Made by a program: the position numbers and the translations under genes. Below, piece after piece: positions 15,678 to 24,076 of a stretch of 42,242 nt of DNA. The notes under the pieces were generated by a model, which did no database searches, was not told the DNA's origin, and saw only the letters and a list, made by a program, of their open reading frames with translations. The stretch lies in contig JACOTG010000228.1 of NCBI GenBank assembly GCA_016178505.1, positions 1-42,242 on the forward strand, given 5' to 3'. The DNA comes from Planctomycetota bacterium (GTDB lineage: Bacteria > Planctomycetota > JACOTG01). The number at the start of each line of letters is the position of its first letter. Positions within the stretch are counted from its first letter, which is position 1.

Positions 15678-16871
15678 ATTCGTCAGCTCGGCATAGAGCC
15701 GCCGGTGCGCCTCGACGGTCGCCTCGATCGAGAACGACTGGCGGACCCGCTCGCGTGCGGCGTTGCCCATCGCCGTGCGCCGATCGGGCGAGTCGATCAA
15801 TCGCGAGAGCGCGGCGCCGAGCGCTTCGCCGTCCCCGGGCTCGACGAGGAGACCGTCGATGGAATCGCGGACGGCGTCCTCGGTGCCGCTGGTTCGCGTG
15901 GCGACCACGGGCAGGCGCGCAGCCATCGCCTCGAGGAGCGCGTTGGAGAGCCCCTCGCTTCGAGAGCCGAGCACGAACAGGTCCGCTGCGGCGAGGAACG
16001 TCGATGGATCCGCGACGTGACCGGGGAGCGCGACGCGATCGCCGATGCCGAGCTTCGCCGCTTCGGCGAGGATCGCGGATCGCTCCGGTCCGTCGCCGAG
16101 CACGACGAGCCGCACGTGGGACCGGCTCGCGGCGATCGGGGCGAACGCCCGGATCAGCTCGACGAAGGCCTTTTGCGGCACGAGCCGTCCCGCGGAAAGG
16201 ACCATCGTCTCGCCGGCGCGCAGGGGAACGATCTCCCTCAACGCGAGCCGCGCCGGTTCGCGGTGCGGGAAGTCGCGATTCACGTCGACGCCATTCGGCA
16301 CGTAGACGATGCGCTCGGGCGAAATCCCGACGGAGACGAGGTCGCGCTCGATGCGCCGGCTCACGGCGACGAAGCGATCCACTCGGCGAAGCGTCGCCAG
16401 CTTCATTCTTCGCTCGAGGCCGCGGCCGAGATTCTCGAAGTCGCCGCCGTCGCCGGTGAGCATGATCTTCACGACGGTTCGCATGCCGAGCCGCTTCGCG
16501 AACGGAACGAACGCCACTTTCTCGGAGTCGATGCCGACGAGGTGCAACACCCCGACTTCGTGCCGCCTTCGCCACAACCTCGTCGCGACGCGTCTCCAGA
16601 ATTCCATCGTGGAGGCGTGGCGAGCGCGCGGCGTGCGAAGGAGGACGCGACACTCGGATCCGAGCGGCTCGCCGTTTTGCTCACGCGCGTCCTCGGCGAC
16701 GACTTCGATTCGGACGCCGCATTCGCGGAGACGTCGAGCGAGCAGGAGGGCCTGGCGTTCGGCTCCGCCGCGTGCGAGGCCCGCGAATCGACACAGGTAG
16801 ACGACGTCGCGGGCGGGTCCGGGGGACTCCGGTCGCGCGATCGGGCGTGGTTCAGCGGCGACGGCGTCCAT
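15621..16871 (-). CDS. Family 4 glycosyltransferase, C-terminus formed by a repeat
   Basis: The protein has 416 residues from ATG 16871; GTG 16883, in frame, is an alternative. GT-B features are YLCRFAGLARGGAERQALLLARRL at the N-terminus, VSRRIERDLVSVGI and YVPNGVDVNRDF. These are followed by SAGRLVPQKAFVELIRAFAP and SEGLSNALLEAM with the EX7E pair. A much longer upstream frame to 17240 is shadow over the GT2 gene. The natural fold ends near RRLYAELTN. The remaining residues (GDSNAARRVEGTRPIRA) come from repeat copy 2, so the original stop was probably lost by insertion. It is the last gene of a five-gene minus-strand run. Substrate is unknown. Confidence 0.87.
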   Translation of the reverse strand: MDAVAAEPRPIARPESPGPARDVVYLCRFAGLARGGAERQALLLARRLRECGVRIEVVAEDAREQNGEPLGSECRVLLRTPRARHASTMEFWRRVATRLWRRRHEVGVLHLVGIDSEKVAFVPFAKRLGMRTVVKIMLTGDGGDFENLGRGLERRMKLATLRRVDRFVAVSRRIERDLVSVGISPERIVYVPNGVDVNRDFPHREPARLALREIVPLRAGETMVLSAGRLVPQKAFVELIRAFAPIAASRSHVRLVVLGDGPERSAILAEAAKLGIGDRVALPGHVADPSTFLAAADLFVLGSRSEGLSNALLEAMAARLPVVATRTSGTEDAVRDSIDGLLVEPGDGEALGAALSRLIDSPDRRTAMGNAARERVRQSFSIEATVEAHRRLYAELTNLGDSNAARRVEGTRPIRA

Positions 16872-16888
16872 CGCGTCGACCACGTCGG

Positions 16889-17851
16889 CTATCGTCTCGC
16901 GGGACCGGGAAGCGGGCGGAGCAGCTCGAGGCAGGTGCGCAGATTCGAGCGCAAGCTCTCGCCGGGGACCGCCTCTCGGAATCCGAAGCGATACAGCGAG
17001 AGGAGGACGAGCTTCGGAAACAGGAGGCCGCGCGCAATGAGGGCATAGCCGACGCGGGCGGCATTGCCGCCCCACGTCGCGTAGTAGCGGGCGATGCTGC
17101 GTGCGCTCTGGACCTGGCTGCGAACGACCGCGCGTCGCGAGCTCGCGCCGACCAGGTGCAGGACCTCGGCTTCGGCGACGTATCGGATCGCGAGCCCGGC
17201 CTCGCGCACGCGCCGGCAAAGATCCACGTCCTCGCCGCACAGCGAGTAGCCCTCGTCGAGTCCCCCGAGCGATTGGTAGAGGTCCCGTCGCATGACGATG
17301 CAGGCGCCGAGGATCACGTCCACGTCACGAGACGAGCGGTGGTCCCAGTCCGGCATGAGGTAGCTCTTCGCCGATTGCCGGAGGGGATCGAAGCGTCCGA
17401 AGCGAATCGCCGAAAGGACCTCGTCGCGAAGCGTGGGAAAGCGGCGACCGCCTTCGAGCTGCACGCTGCCCGTGGGCAAGCGGAGCATCGGACCGGCCGC
17501 GCCGTACCCCGGATGAGCATCGAGGAACTCGACCAGTCGCTCGAGCGCAAATGGAGCGGGCTCCGTGTCGGGATTGAGGAGCGCGATCCAACGGCCGCGA
17601 GCGAGGTCCGCGCCCGCGTTGTTCGCGGCGCTGTAGCCGCAGGCGTTCGGCAACCGAAGCAGCTCGACCTCCGGGAACTCGCGCTCGACGATCGCGCACG
17701 TGTCGTCGTCCGAGGCGTTGTCGACGACGATCACCTGAAGGTCGGGCGCGCGCAACGATCCTCGGCGAAGCGCGAGAAGGCACGCGCGCAGTGGCCGCGC
17801 GACGTTCCACGTCACGATCACGACCGAGAGCCGCGGAGCCGCGTTATCCAA
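16889..17851 (-). CDS. Family 2 glycosyltransferase (rhamnosyltransferase-like)
   Basis: The protein has 320 residues. The GT-A core begins almost at once with LSVVIVTWNVARPLRACL, followed by VIVVDNASDDDT, NACGYSAANNAGADLARG and the metal-binding region LLNPDTEP. GYSLCGEDVDLCRRVREAG is the usual acceptor-side ED block. The family includes WbbL/RfbF-like rhamnosyltransferases; the sugar is a guess. The open frame runs far upstream, but the motif spacing calls for a start near TTG 17851, which overlaps the kinase stop (TTGGATAA). The C-terminal ~70 residues are basic and partly hydrophobic and may touch the membrane. Confidence 0.87.
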   Translation of the reverse strand: MDNAAPRLSVVIVTWNVARPLRACLLALRRGSLRAPDLQVIVVDNASDDDTCAIVEREFPEVELLRLPNACGYSAANNAGADLARGRWIALLNPDTEPAPFALERLVEFLDAHPGYGAAGPMLRLPTGSVQLEGGRRFPTLRDEVLSAIRFGRFDPLRQSAKSYLMPDWDHRSSRDVDVILGACIVMRRDLYQSLGGLDEGYSLCGEDVDLCRRVREAGLAIRYVAEAEVLHLVGASSRRAVVRSQVQSARSIARYYATWGGNAARVGYALIARGLLFPKLVLLSLYRFGFREAVPGESLRSNLRTCLELLRPLPGPARR

Positions 17852-18749
17852 CCTGAATCCTCCGACCCTCGACTTCGATCTCGCGACGGACGACGCGCAC
17901 CCAGCGCTCCCGATATTCGCTGGTCTCGCTCGTCGCCGCGCTGGAATCGCGCGCCGCCTCGCGCCCCAGTGCGCGCACGAGGAACTGGAGACGAAGCGCG
18001 CGTTCGATCTCTTCGGGCACGCCGAGCCGGCGAAGCGTCGCCGAAGCGACCTCTCGTGCGACGGGACGACCGATGAACTCGGCGACCGCGGTGAAGTCGA
18101 AGACGTCGTCCGAAACGAGGCCGTCGACGTGCGAATCTTCCCAGTCGATGACGGACAGCGCATTGCCTTCACGCAGCACGTTGTGCGGATTGAAATCGCC
18201 GTGAACGAATCCGTGCGGCGCTGGGCGACCTTGGAGCGAACGAATCTCGCGCTCGACGCACTGTCGGGTTGCGTCGTCGGGAATCAGGGACTCGCATGCG
18301 GTCAATGCGGACTCGACCGCGTCGCGGGAGATGGGCGCGATTCGCAAGCGCGCAGCCTCGTGAAACCGAGCGAGCCAATCGAGCGCGTCGGCGAGGCCGC
18401 TCTCGTTTGTAGATGCGAATCTCCCTGCGAGCGGAATGCCTGCGAGAAACGTCTCCACGAGGCACGCTTCGGACTCGGTCTCGTCCCACCCGAGGAGTCG
18501 CGGTACCTGCGACGCGAGCGTCGAGTGCTCGATCGCGGTGGCGAGCCGCCGGAGCGCGTCGCGTTCCGCGCGGAGCGCCGCGATGCCGCGTGGATCGCGC
18601 GTTCCCTTCACGACCCAAGACGGGTCGCGCTCACCGTGCCGAAACACGAGGAAGACCCAGCGTCCCGTTACGCCGTGTCGCGTCGGCATCTTCAAGAACG
18701 GATAGGCGCGGCCGAGTCCGCGGACGATGGCGAGGGGCGCGGGATTCAT
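17844..18749 (-). CDS. Aminoglycoside-phosphotransferase-like small-molecule/sugar kinase
   Basis: The protein is 301 residues long and has the APH/choline-kinase fold. A possible ATP lysine is K48 (WVVKGT), the catalytic loop is HGDFNPHN with H183, D185 and N190, and the metal-binding block is VIDWEDS with D202. It could phosphorylate a sugar, an aminoalcohol or a glycan end. A resistance role is unlikely in this setting. ATG 18749 overlaps the stop of the methyltransferase gene (ATGA), so the two products are made together. The combination recalls WbdD-type chain-terminating enzymes, which join a methyltransferase and a kinase in one protein; that analogy is inference. Confidence 0.82.
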   Translation of the reverse strand: MNPAPLAIVRGLGRAYPFLKMPTRHGVTGRWVFLVFRHGERDPSWVVKGTRDPRGIAALRAERDALRRLATAIEHSTLASQVPRLLGWDETESEACLVETFLAGIPLAGRFASTNESGLADALDWLARFHEAARLRIAPISRDAVESALTACESLIPDDATRQCVEREIRSLQGRPAPHGFVHGDFNPHNVLREGNALSVIDWEDSHVDGLVSDDVFDFTAVAEFIGRPVAREVASATLRRLGVPEEIERALRLQFLVRALGREAARDSSAATSETSEYRERWVRVVRREIEVEGRRIQVG

Positions 18750-19837
18750 GCCGGCACCCGGGCGATCCACGCGAAGCTGTCCGCAACCCAGGGATAGAGG
18801 CCGCACCCGGCCACGAGCTTCGCCGCGAACCGACGAGCGCCCGCGAGCGCGCTCACGCGGCCGAAGTAGTAAGCGATCGCGTCGCGATTCGCCGGCAGGA
18901 TGTAGTCCGGCTGGCGATAGGACGGCTTCGGGAGGAATAGCGAGATCTCGTCGAATCCAGCGCGCCGCAGGAGTCGGCGATAGCCGCGCAACGAGTACGT
19001 GTACGTTCGGTAGTCCCCTCGTTTTGTCGCGCGGTTGACGAGCCTCGCGATCGCGCGCGGGAGGACGGAGGTGAAGCGAAGCCCGTTGTGGTCGCGCGCG
19101 CCGAGCAGCGACTCGAGCCCGAAGCGATTCTCGATTCCGAGGTAGAGCGCGCCACCCGGGCGCAGGCACCGTCGCGCCTCGCGCAGGACCGATTCTTGGA
19201 TCTCGCCGACAGAACGATCGGTGCGCGACTGACCGACCCACTCGAGCACTCCGTTCAAGACGACAGCATCGAATCGAGCGTCGGAGAACGGGAGACGTCC
19301 TGAGCCTAGCGGGTCGATGCGAACGAGCGTGACTCCGCGCAGCCGTTCCTGCTCCAATCGCTCGGCGACGAAGCAGAGCGTTTCGAGAGTCGAATCGGCC
19401 GAGACGACCTCGTCCCAGACGCGCGCGAGTCCGGTCGTGACCGCACCCCAGCCGCAACCGAGATCGAGGACCGACGCCGGCGGAATGCTGCGGGAGGGGT
19501 AGGGGAGGAGGCACGCGAAGTCCGCACGTCGCTCGTCGATCGCATAGTCCGTGACGTATCGCCCGGCGCGCGGAAGCAAGTCGTGCTCGAGCGCCGCGCG
19601 CCAACCGAGCGCCGCAGCATTCGCCACGAGCGACTCCATCGCGTCACGCGGGATCTGGTTCCAGTAGAAGTCGCGCGTCGCGAGGTCGATGACGCCGGAC
19701 CCGACCGTCGCGCGACGCCCGCAGGCCACGCAGGCGAGACCCTCGTCGCGAAGCTCGAGATGGGCGACGCCGTGTGGGCACGGAGTGCATTCCGCGATTC
19801 CGCTCGTGCGGGGGACTTCGGAAACCGATCGTGGCAT
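18746..19837 (-). CDS. Class I SAM-dependent methyltransferase with N-terminal zinc-ribbon-like segment
   Basis: The protein is 363 residues. The N-terminus has a CxxC pair (C17, C20) and a second pair (C36, C39) flanking VAHLELRDEGLAC, like a small zinc ribbon. The SAM-binding motif I is VLDLGCGWG at 123-131, with an acidic motif II residue near D148 and FDAVVLNGVLEWV as the post-motif. The C-terminal half (YTYSLRGYRRLLRRAGF) is typical of large O-methyltransferase-like enzymes of polysaccharide loci. It probably methylates a sugar or phospho-sugar. It is the second gene of the minus-strand run and is coupled to the kinase at 17844. Confidence 0.85.
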   Translation of the reverse strand: MPRSVSEVPRTSGIAECTPCPHGVAHLELRDEGLACVACGRRATVGSGVIDLATRDFYWNQIPRDAMESLVANAAALGWRAALEHDLLPRAGRYVTDYAIDERRADFACLLPYPSRSIPPASVLDLGCGWGAVTTGLARVWDEVVSADSTLETLCFVAERLEQERLRGVTLVRIDPLGSGRLPFSDARFDAVVLNGVLEWVGQSRTDRSVGEIQESVLREARRCLRPGGALYLGIENRFGLESLLGARDHNGLRFTSVLPRAIARLVNRATKRGDYRTYTYSLRGYRRLLRRAGFDEISLFLPKPSYRQPDYILPANRDAIAYYFGRVSALAGARRFAAKLVAGCGLYPWVADSFAWIARVPA

Positions 19838-19925
19838 TCGATGCGCCGTTGGCGACTGGATGGAGCGGAGGAGGGCGGGAGAGCGTTCGCCCGTCTCGAC
19901 CCCCTCGTGTTTCGACGACCCTTAT

Positions 19926-21143
19926 TTATCGGCCTCGATCCGCGGGATCTTGACGGGCTTCGGGCTGAGGCGCGCGGGGAAGTCGAATGCGGAATTCGGT
20001 CCCGACGCCTTCGGTGGACTCGACCTCGATCTCGCCGCCGTGGCTCTTCACGATTTCCTTGACGACCGTGAGCCCGAGTCCGGTCCCTCCTTGCGCGGCG
20101 CGAGTGGTGAAGAAGGGCTCGAAAACGTGGTCGAGTGTTTCCTTGGGGATGCCGGGCCCGGTATCGGCGACACCCGCGACGACCCAGCTTCCCTCGAGCC
20201 GGGTGAAGATGCGAATGCCGCCGCCCGAGGGCATCGCTTGCGCGGCGTTCAACATGAGGTTCGTGAACACTTGTTCCAGCTCGCTCGCCTCGGCGATCAC
20301 GAGCGGCAGATCGGGCTCGCAGTGGCTCTCGGTTCGGATGCGACGGCTCTTCGAGAAGAGCGGCGAAACGAGATCGAGCGTGCGATGCAAGACGTCCGAC
20401 AACGACACGGCGGCTCTGGGCTCGCGTTTGGCGCGTGCCGGCTGCAGGAGGCCGTGCAAGATCCGGCCGATCTTCGCGGTCTCTTCCTCTATGACGCGCG
20501 CGGCCTCGCGCACGTCCTCTGGAACCTCGTTCGGGGTGCGCTCGGCGATCCGGCGCGCGCGAAGGCTCACGCTCAGGAGGATGTTGTTGACCTCGTGCGC
20601 CGCGGACGCCGCGAGCTGACCGACGAGCGACAGCCGCTCGTAGCGAAAGAGGCGATCGCGCACGCGCTCGTCGTGCGCGCGGGCGACGGCGGCGAGGCGG
20701 CCCATCGCGGCCGCGATCGCCTCGCCTCGGGCCGCCGAGATCGCCTGACCGGCGGGCGGAGCCAGGACGATCGCGCCGACGACGTCCGCGCCGCTACGGA
20801 GCGGAAGGGCGCGGATCGGTTGGGAGCGCGTGCCGGCGGACGCTCGCTCCATCGGCCGCCCGGATGAAATTGCCTGCCCGATGAGGTCGTCGGAGTTCGG
20901 CACGACCGCCCCTCGCGGGAGCCCGTCCTCGATCGTTCCAGCCGCGCCCACGAGACATCGCGTTTGAGTCCCGGGGACGACGAGCCACAGCTCGGCGCGC
21001 GCCACTCCGAATTCGTTCACGACGCGTGCGAGTGCGAGGTCGGCGACGTCTTCGAGGGACGCGGCGTGGGTGAGCACGTCGTAGAGCGATTCGACGGGCA
21101 ATGGAGAGTCGAGGCCATGGGCGCCGGGAACGGCGAGCGGCAT
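19926..21143 (-). CDS. Soluble GAF-domain sensor histidine kinase
   Basis: The protein has 405 residues from ATG 21143. Residues about 15-150 look like a GAF domain (SLEDVADLALARVVNEFGVARAELWLVV; further PLRSGADVVGAIVLAPP). Then comes the phospho-acceptor helix with H183 in ASAAHEVNN, the N box ELEQVFTNLMLNAAQAM, G1 DTGPGIP, F box FEPFFTT and G2 GGTGLGLTVVKEI. All catalytic boxes are intact. No membrane span is visible, so it is probably cytoplasmic. The frame stays open upstream and ATG 21260 is an alternative start. No response regulator is encoded in the window. Exosortase loci often carry the GAF-histidine kinase PrsK; this could be a shorter relative, but I cannot prove it. Confidence 0.88.
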   Translation of the reverse strand: MPLAVPGAHGLDSPLPVESLYDVLTHAASLEDVADLALARVVNEFGVARAELWLVVPGTQTRCLVGAAGTIEDGLPRGAVVPNSDDLIGQAISSGRPMERASAGTRSQPIRALPLRSGADVVGAIVLAPPAGQAISAARGEAIAAAMGRLAAVARAHDERVRDRLFRYERLSLVGQLAASAAHEVNNILLSVSLRARRIAERTPNEVPEDVREAARVIEEETAKIGRILHGLLQPARAKREPRAAVSLSDVLHRTLDLVSPLFSKSRRIRTESHCEPDLPLVIAEASELEQVFTNLMLNAAQAMPSGGGIRIFTRLEGSWVVAGVADTGPGIPKETLDHVFEPFFTTRAAQGGTGLGLTVVKEIVKSHGGEIEVESTEGVGTEFRIRLPRAPQPEARQDPADRGR

Positions 21144-21582
21144 GCCCCGCCGATCTTCCACGCGCGCATTCCCTCCCGCTGGACAGCCAACCGGTGCCGA
21201 GTGGACTTCGAAATGAGAACGGCGGGACGTTAACAGAACGACGTTCGCCACGCAACTCATGAAGTGTAGGGCTCGGGCCGTCGGCCCTTGCGCGCCGTTC
21301 CATCCGTGCGGATCACTTTCGGGTCGACCCGCTGAACCCTCGCAATCGAAAGGATCGTGGTTCGCACGGTTTCGGATGATGCGACCGGGTGGACCGACGA
21401 CCGATCCCACGCCATTCCAGTCCAAGGTGCCGAGTGCCGATAAGGTACAGGGGGCGATTCTCGGCCGGTGGCCGATTCGGATGGACAGAGAAGAGGCTGC
21501 GAACCGGTAACGTTGACGACCCTCGAGGGACACATATAATGCCTCGTTCAACTGGCGACCGGGCACACAGGGAGCGACGACG
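21144..21582. other. Divergent intergenic region between histidine kinase and export operon
   Basis: No gene is supported over 439 bp. The right end holds a strong promoter with a palindrome (separate entry). A small hairpin GGGCC-GTC-GGCCC lies at 21275-21287. On the minus strand there is a poor TTGCGT-N17-TAACGT match upstream of the histidine kinase, too weak to call. The region is the natural place for co-regulation of the two divergent units. Confidence 0.6.
21513..21540 (+). promoter_or_regulatory. Consensus-like sigma70 promoter with palindrome in the spacer
   Basis: TTGACG (21513-21518), a 16-bp spacer and a perfect TATAAT (21535-21540) lie 43 bp before the export lipoprotein start. 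Within the spacer is the perfect 10-bp palindrome CCCTCGAGGG (21520-21529), placed where a bound dimer would block RNA polymerase. The expected transcript starts near 21547 and has a ~36-base leader. This is the best promoter in the window and stands out in GC-rich DNA. Confidence 0.75.
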
Positions 21583-22449
21583 TTGATTCTCGAATTCGCG
21601 CGGGCTCGTGGGGGCCGCGAGGGTCGCTGCATCGGCCTTCGGGTCGCGTTGCCGTGCTTGCTTGCGTTTGCATCGCTGGCTGGCGCTGGCTGCTATGGCG
21701 TTCCCACCCGTGAAGCTCAGCGCTCCTGGGTCCAAGAGGGCTTCGGGCGGCGCTATACCGGCGATCAGACGAAAGGGTACTACGCCGGAATCGGCGATCG
21801 GGTCGGCATGCAGTCGATTCAGTACCCGGACCTCCAGGGAGTCCAGGAGATCAAGCCCGACGGGAAGATCACGGTCCCGATGATCGGGGAGATCGAGGTG
21901 GCCGGGCTCACGGCGGCCGAGATCAAGGATCGGATGGTTCCTCTACTGGAGGAGCACGGCCTCAAGAACGCCAAGGACGATCTCGTGGTCGCGATTCCGT
22001 TTCGCGCCAGCAAGCGAGTCTTCATCGTGAGCTACACGGGCCGCGTCGGCAACGTCGTTCTGCGCGGCGACACGACGATCCTCGACGTGCTCAGCGGAGT
22101 GTCGCATCAGCCGCTTGCGGACACCGATGACATCCGAATCTATCGTGGGGATCCCGAGCATCCCGAATGCATCACGGTGGATCTCGACGAGATTCGGGAG
22201 CACGGGTTGACGCGGACGAACGTGCAGTTGAAGGAAGACGACATCATCTACATCCCGCCGACGAACATCGGCCGCGCGGGGCTCATCCTCAAGGAAGCCT
22301 TGTCGCCGCTCACGATCGTCGTGGGAGCGGTCGGCGGCATCATCCAAGCCGCGCTCGTTCCGGCGCGCCTGGAGGCGATCGACCAGATCTCGCAACGCAT
22401 TGCAGATGGACAAGTGCAGCGGGGCGGGAGAGGCGGGGCGATCTACTGA
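21583..22449 (+). CDS. Polysaccharide export outer-membrane lipoprotein (OPX/Wza-like, XrtA type)
   Basis: This 288-residue protein starts at TTG 21583, with AGGGAG 8 bases before it. It has a hydrophobic signal segment ending in a non-standard lipobox (LAGAGC, C37). The poly-export domain follows, with YAGIGDRVGMQSIQYPDL, PDGKITVPMIGEIEVAGLTA and a SLBB-like repeat from FIVSYTGRVGNVVLRGDTTILDVLSG. The C-terminus has a hydrophobic stretch (LTIVVGAVGGIIQAALV) that could form the outer-membrane helix. It should form the export channel paired with the PCP protein that follows at once (stop/start overlap TGATG). It is the only OPX protein in the window. Confidence 0.9.
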   Translation: MILEFARARGGREGRCIGLRVALPCLLAFASLAGAGCYGVPTREAQRSWVQEGFGRRYTGDQTKGYYAGIGDRVGMQSIQYPDLQGVQEIKPDGKITVPMIGEIEVAGLTAAEIKDRMVPLLEEHGLKNAKDDLVVAIPFRASKRVFIVSYTGRVGNVVLRGDTTILDVLSGVSHQPLADTDDIRIYRGDPEHPECITVDLDEIREHGLTRTNVQLKEDDIIYIPPTNIGRAGLILKEALSPLTIVVGAVGGIIQAALVPARLEAIDQISQRIADGQVQRGGRGGAIY

Positions 22450-24041
22450 TGGAAACGCGTGCGCGCGAGCTGACGATCAACGACTACTTGCGGATCTTCA
22501 CGAGCCGCAAGCTCTTGATCGTCGTGCCGGCGCTCGTTTTCCTCTTGGCCGCGGTGGCGACTGCATTCCTGCTGCCGCCGCGGTATCAGACGAAGACGCT
22601 CTTCCTGTTGAAGGACCGACGCTTCTTGACCGAGATCTACGGTCCAGCGCTCGCCAACGTGCCGTTCGAGAGTCGACTCGGCACGATCCAGGAAGACATC
22701 AAATCCTACTCGAACGTTTCCGCGGTGATGAAAGACCTCGGGCTCGATGCCGACGTGGTGAGCGAATCATCGAAGGACGAGCTGGTCGGAAAATTCCGCG
22801 ACGAGCTCGAAGTCACGTTGACGCCGGCGAAGGTCGGCGACCAGCAGATCGAGTTGACGTTCCAGCACAAGGACCCCGTCGTCGCCTACAAGTTCGTGAA
22901 CGCCGTGCGCGACGAGTACACGAAGTGGAACCAGAACAAGTTCAAAGACCAGTTCAAAAACTACCTCGATCGCCTGAGCCTGCAGATCCGCGAGACCGAG
23001 GCCGAGCTGAAGACGTCGAGCGATCGGATGCTCGACTTCGAGAAGAACAAGCCCGAGCTGAACACGAACCTCGTCGACGTGCGCGCTCGAATCACCACGA
23101 GTCAGAAGGCGCTGAAGACCGCGGACCTCGAGCTCCAGGCGATGCGCCAGCACATCGCCGACGCTCAGCAGTCGCTCGAAACGGAACCCAAGTTCGTCGA
23201 ACAGAAGAGTGACCGCGTCAATCCTCAGAAGCAGGAAGCATTCGACAGGCTCTCGAAGTTGAAGCAGGAGATCGAAGACCTGGACAAGAGCTACTCGGAT
23301 CTCTACCCGCCGCTGAAGAAGAAGAAAGAGGAGTACGAGAAGCTCAAGAAGGACTTTGCCGCGATTCCGGATCGCCTGCCGGGCGACCACAACCTGCTCG
23401 AGAATCCGAAGTACGCCGAGCTGACGAGGGACCTCGCCGACTCGAAGGACAAGCTGCAGCTCAAGGAGACGAAGCGGGGCGAGATGGAGAAGGACTACCT
23501 CGCCGATCTCTCGCTCCAGGCGTCACTCCCCGGGCTGACGAAGCAGCGCGACGAACTCCGAATGAACCGTGATCGGCTGTCCGGACAGCTCGGCGTCCTC
23601 AAGCAGGAACAGGACAAGGGCGAGATCGCGTGGGAAGCGGCGAAGGAAGCGTCCGCCGGCCTGTACGAGACGCTCGAGGCGGCGCGCCTGCCGCGGGCTC
23701 CCGTGTTCCCCAACAAGGTCCTCTTCGCCGCGATCGGGCTCGGGCTCGGCGCCGGCGCCGGACTCGCGCTCGCGCTCTTGCTCGAGATCTCGCGCCAAAC
23801 GTTCGGCAGCGTCGAGGAAGCGAAGAACGCGCTCAAGATCCCCGTCATGGGCGCCATCAACGTCATTCGAAGCGAAATGGACGTCGCTCGCGCGCGCCGC
23901 CGACGCGCGATGGCGGCCATGCTGATCCTCGTCGTCCTCCTCTCGAGCCTCGCCTTCGCGATCGTGTACGTCGAGTTCCCGGACTACTTGCCGGACTTCG
24001 TGCGCGACCACTTGTCGTCGCTGCGCGACCGGCTGCGGTGA
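22449..24041 (+). CDS. Chain-length determinant protein (PCP, Wzz/GumC-like) without kinase domain
   Basis: The protein has 530 residues. TM1 is near residues 20-40 (LLIVVPALVFLLAAVATAFLL), followed by PPRYQTKTLFLL, a long lysine- and glutamate-rich coiled coil (about 160-420), and TM2 near 425-445. A cytoplasmic segment (SVEEAKNALKIPVMGAI) and an additional C-terminal membrane span (AAMLILVVLLSSLAFAIVYV) complete it. There is no Walker motif. This matches the XrtA-locus PCP family, where the tyrosine kinase is normally a separate gene next door. That kinase gene is missing here. The ATG overlaps the OPX stop. Confidence 0.88.
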   Translation: METRARELTINDYLRIFTSRKLLIVVPALVFLLAAVATAFLLPPRYQTKTLFLLKDRRFLTEIYGPALANVPFESRLGTIQEDIKSYSNVSAVMKDLGLDADVVSESSKDELVGKFRDELEVTLTPAKVGDQQIELTFQHKDPVVAYKFVNAVRDEYTKWNQNKFKDQFKNYLDRLSLQIRETEAELKTSSDRMLDFEKNKPELNTNLVDVRARITTSQKALKTADLELQAMRQHIADAQQSLETEPKFVEQKSDRVNPQKQEAFDRLSKLKQEIEDLDKSYSDLYPPLKKKKEEYEKLKKDFAAIPDRLPGDHNLLENPKYAELTRDLADSKDKLQLKETKRGEMEKDYLADLSLQASLPGLTKQRDELRMNRDRLSGQLGVLKQEQDKGEIAWEAAKEASAGLYETLEAARLPRAPVFPNKVLFAAIGLGLGAGAGLALALLLEISRQTFGSVEEAKNALKIPVMGAINVIRSEMDVARARRRRAMAAMLILVVLLSSLAFAIVYVEFPDYLPDFVRDHLSSLRDRLR

Positions 24042-24076
24042 GCGGGGCGCCGCCGATTACCGACGAGAGCCGGCGG

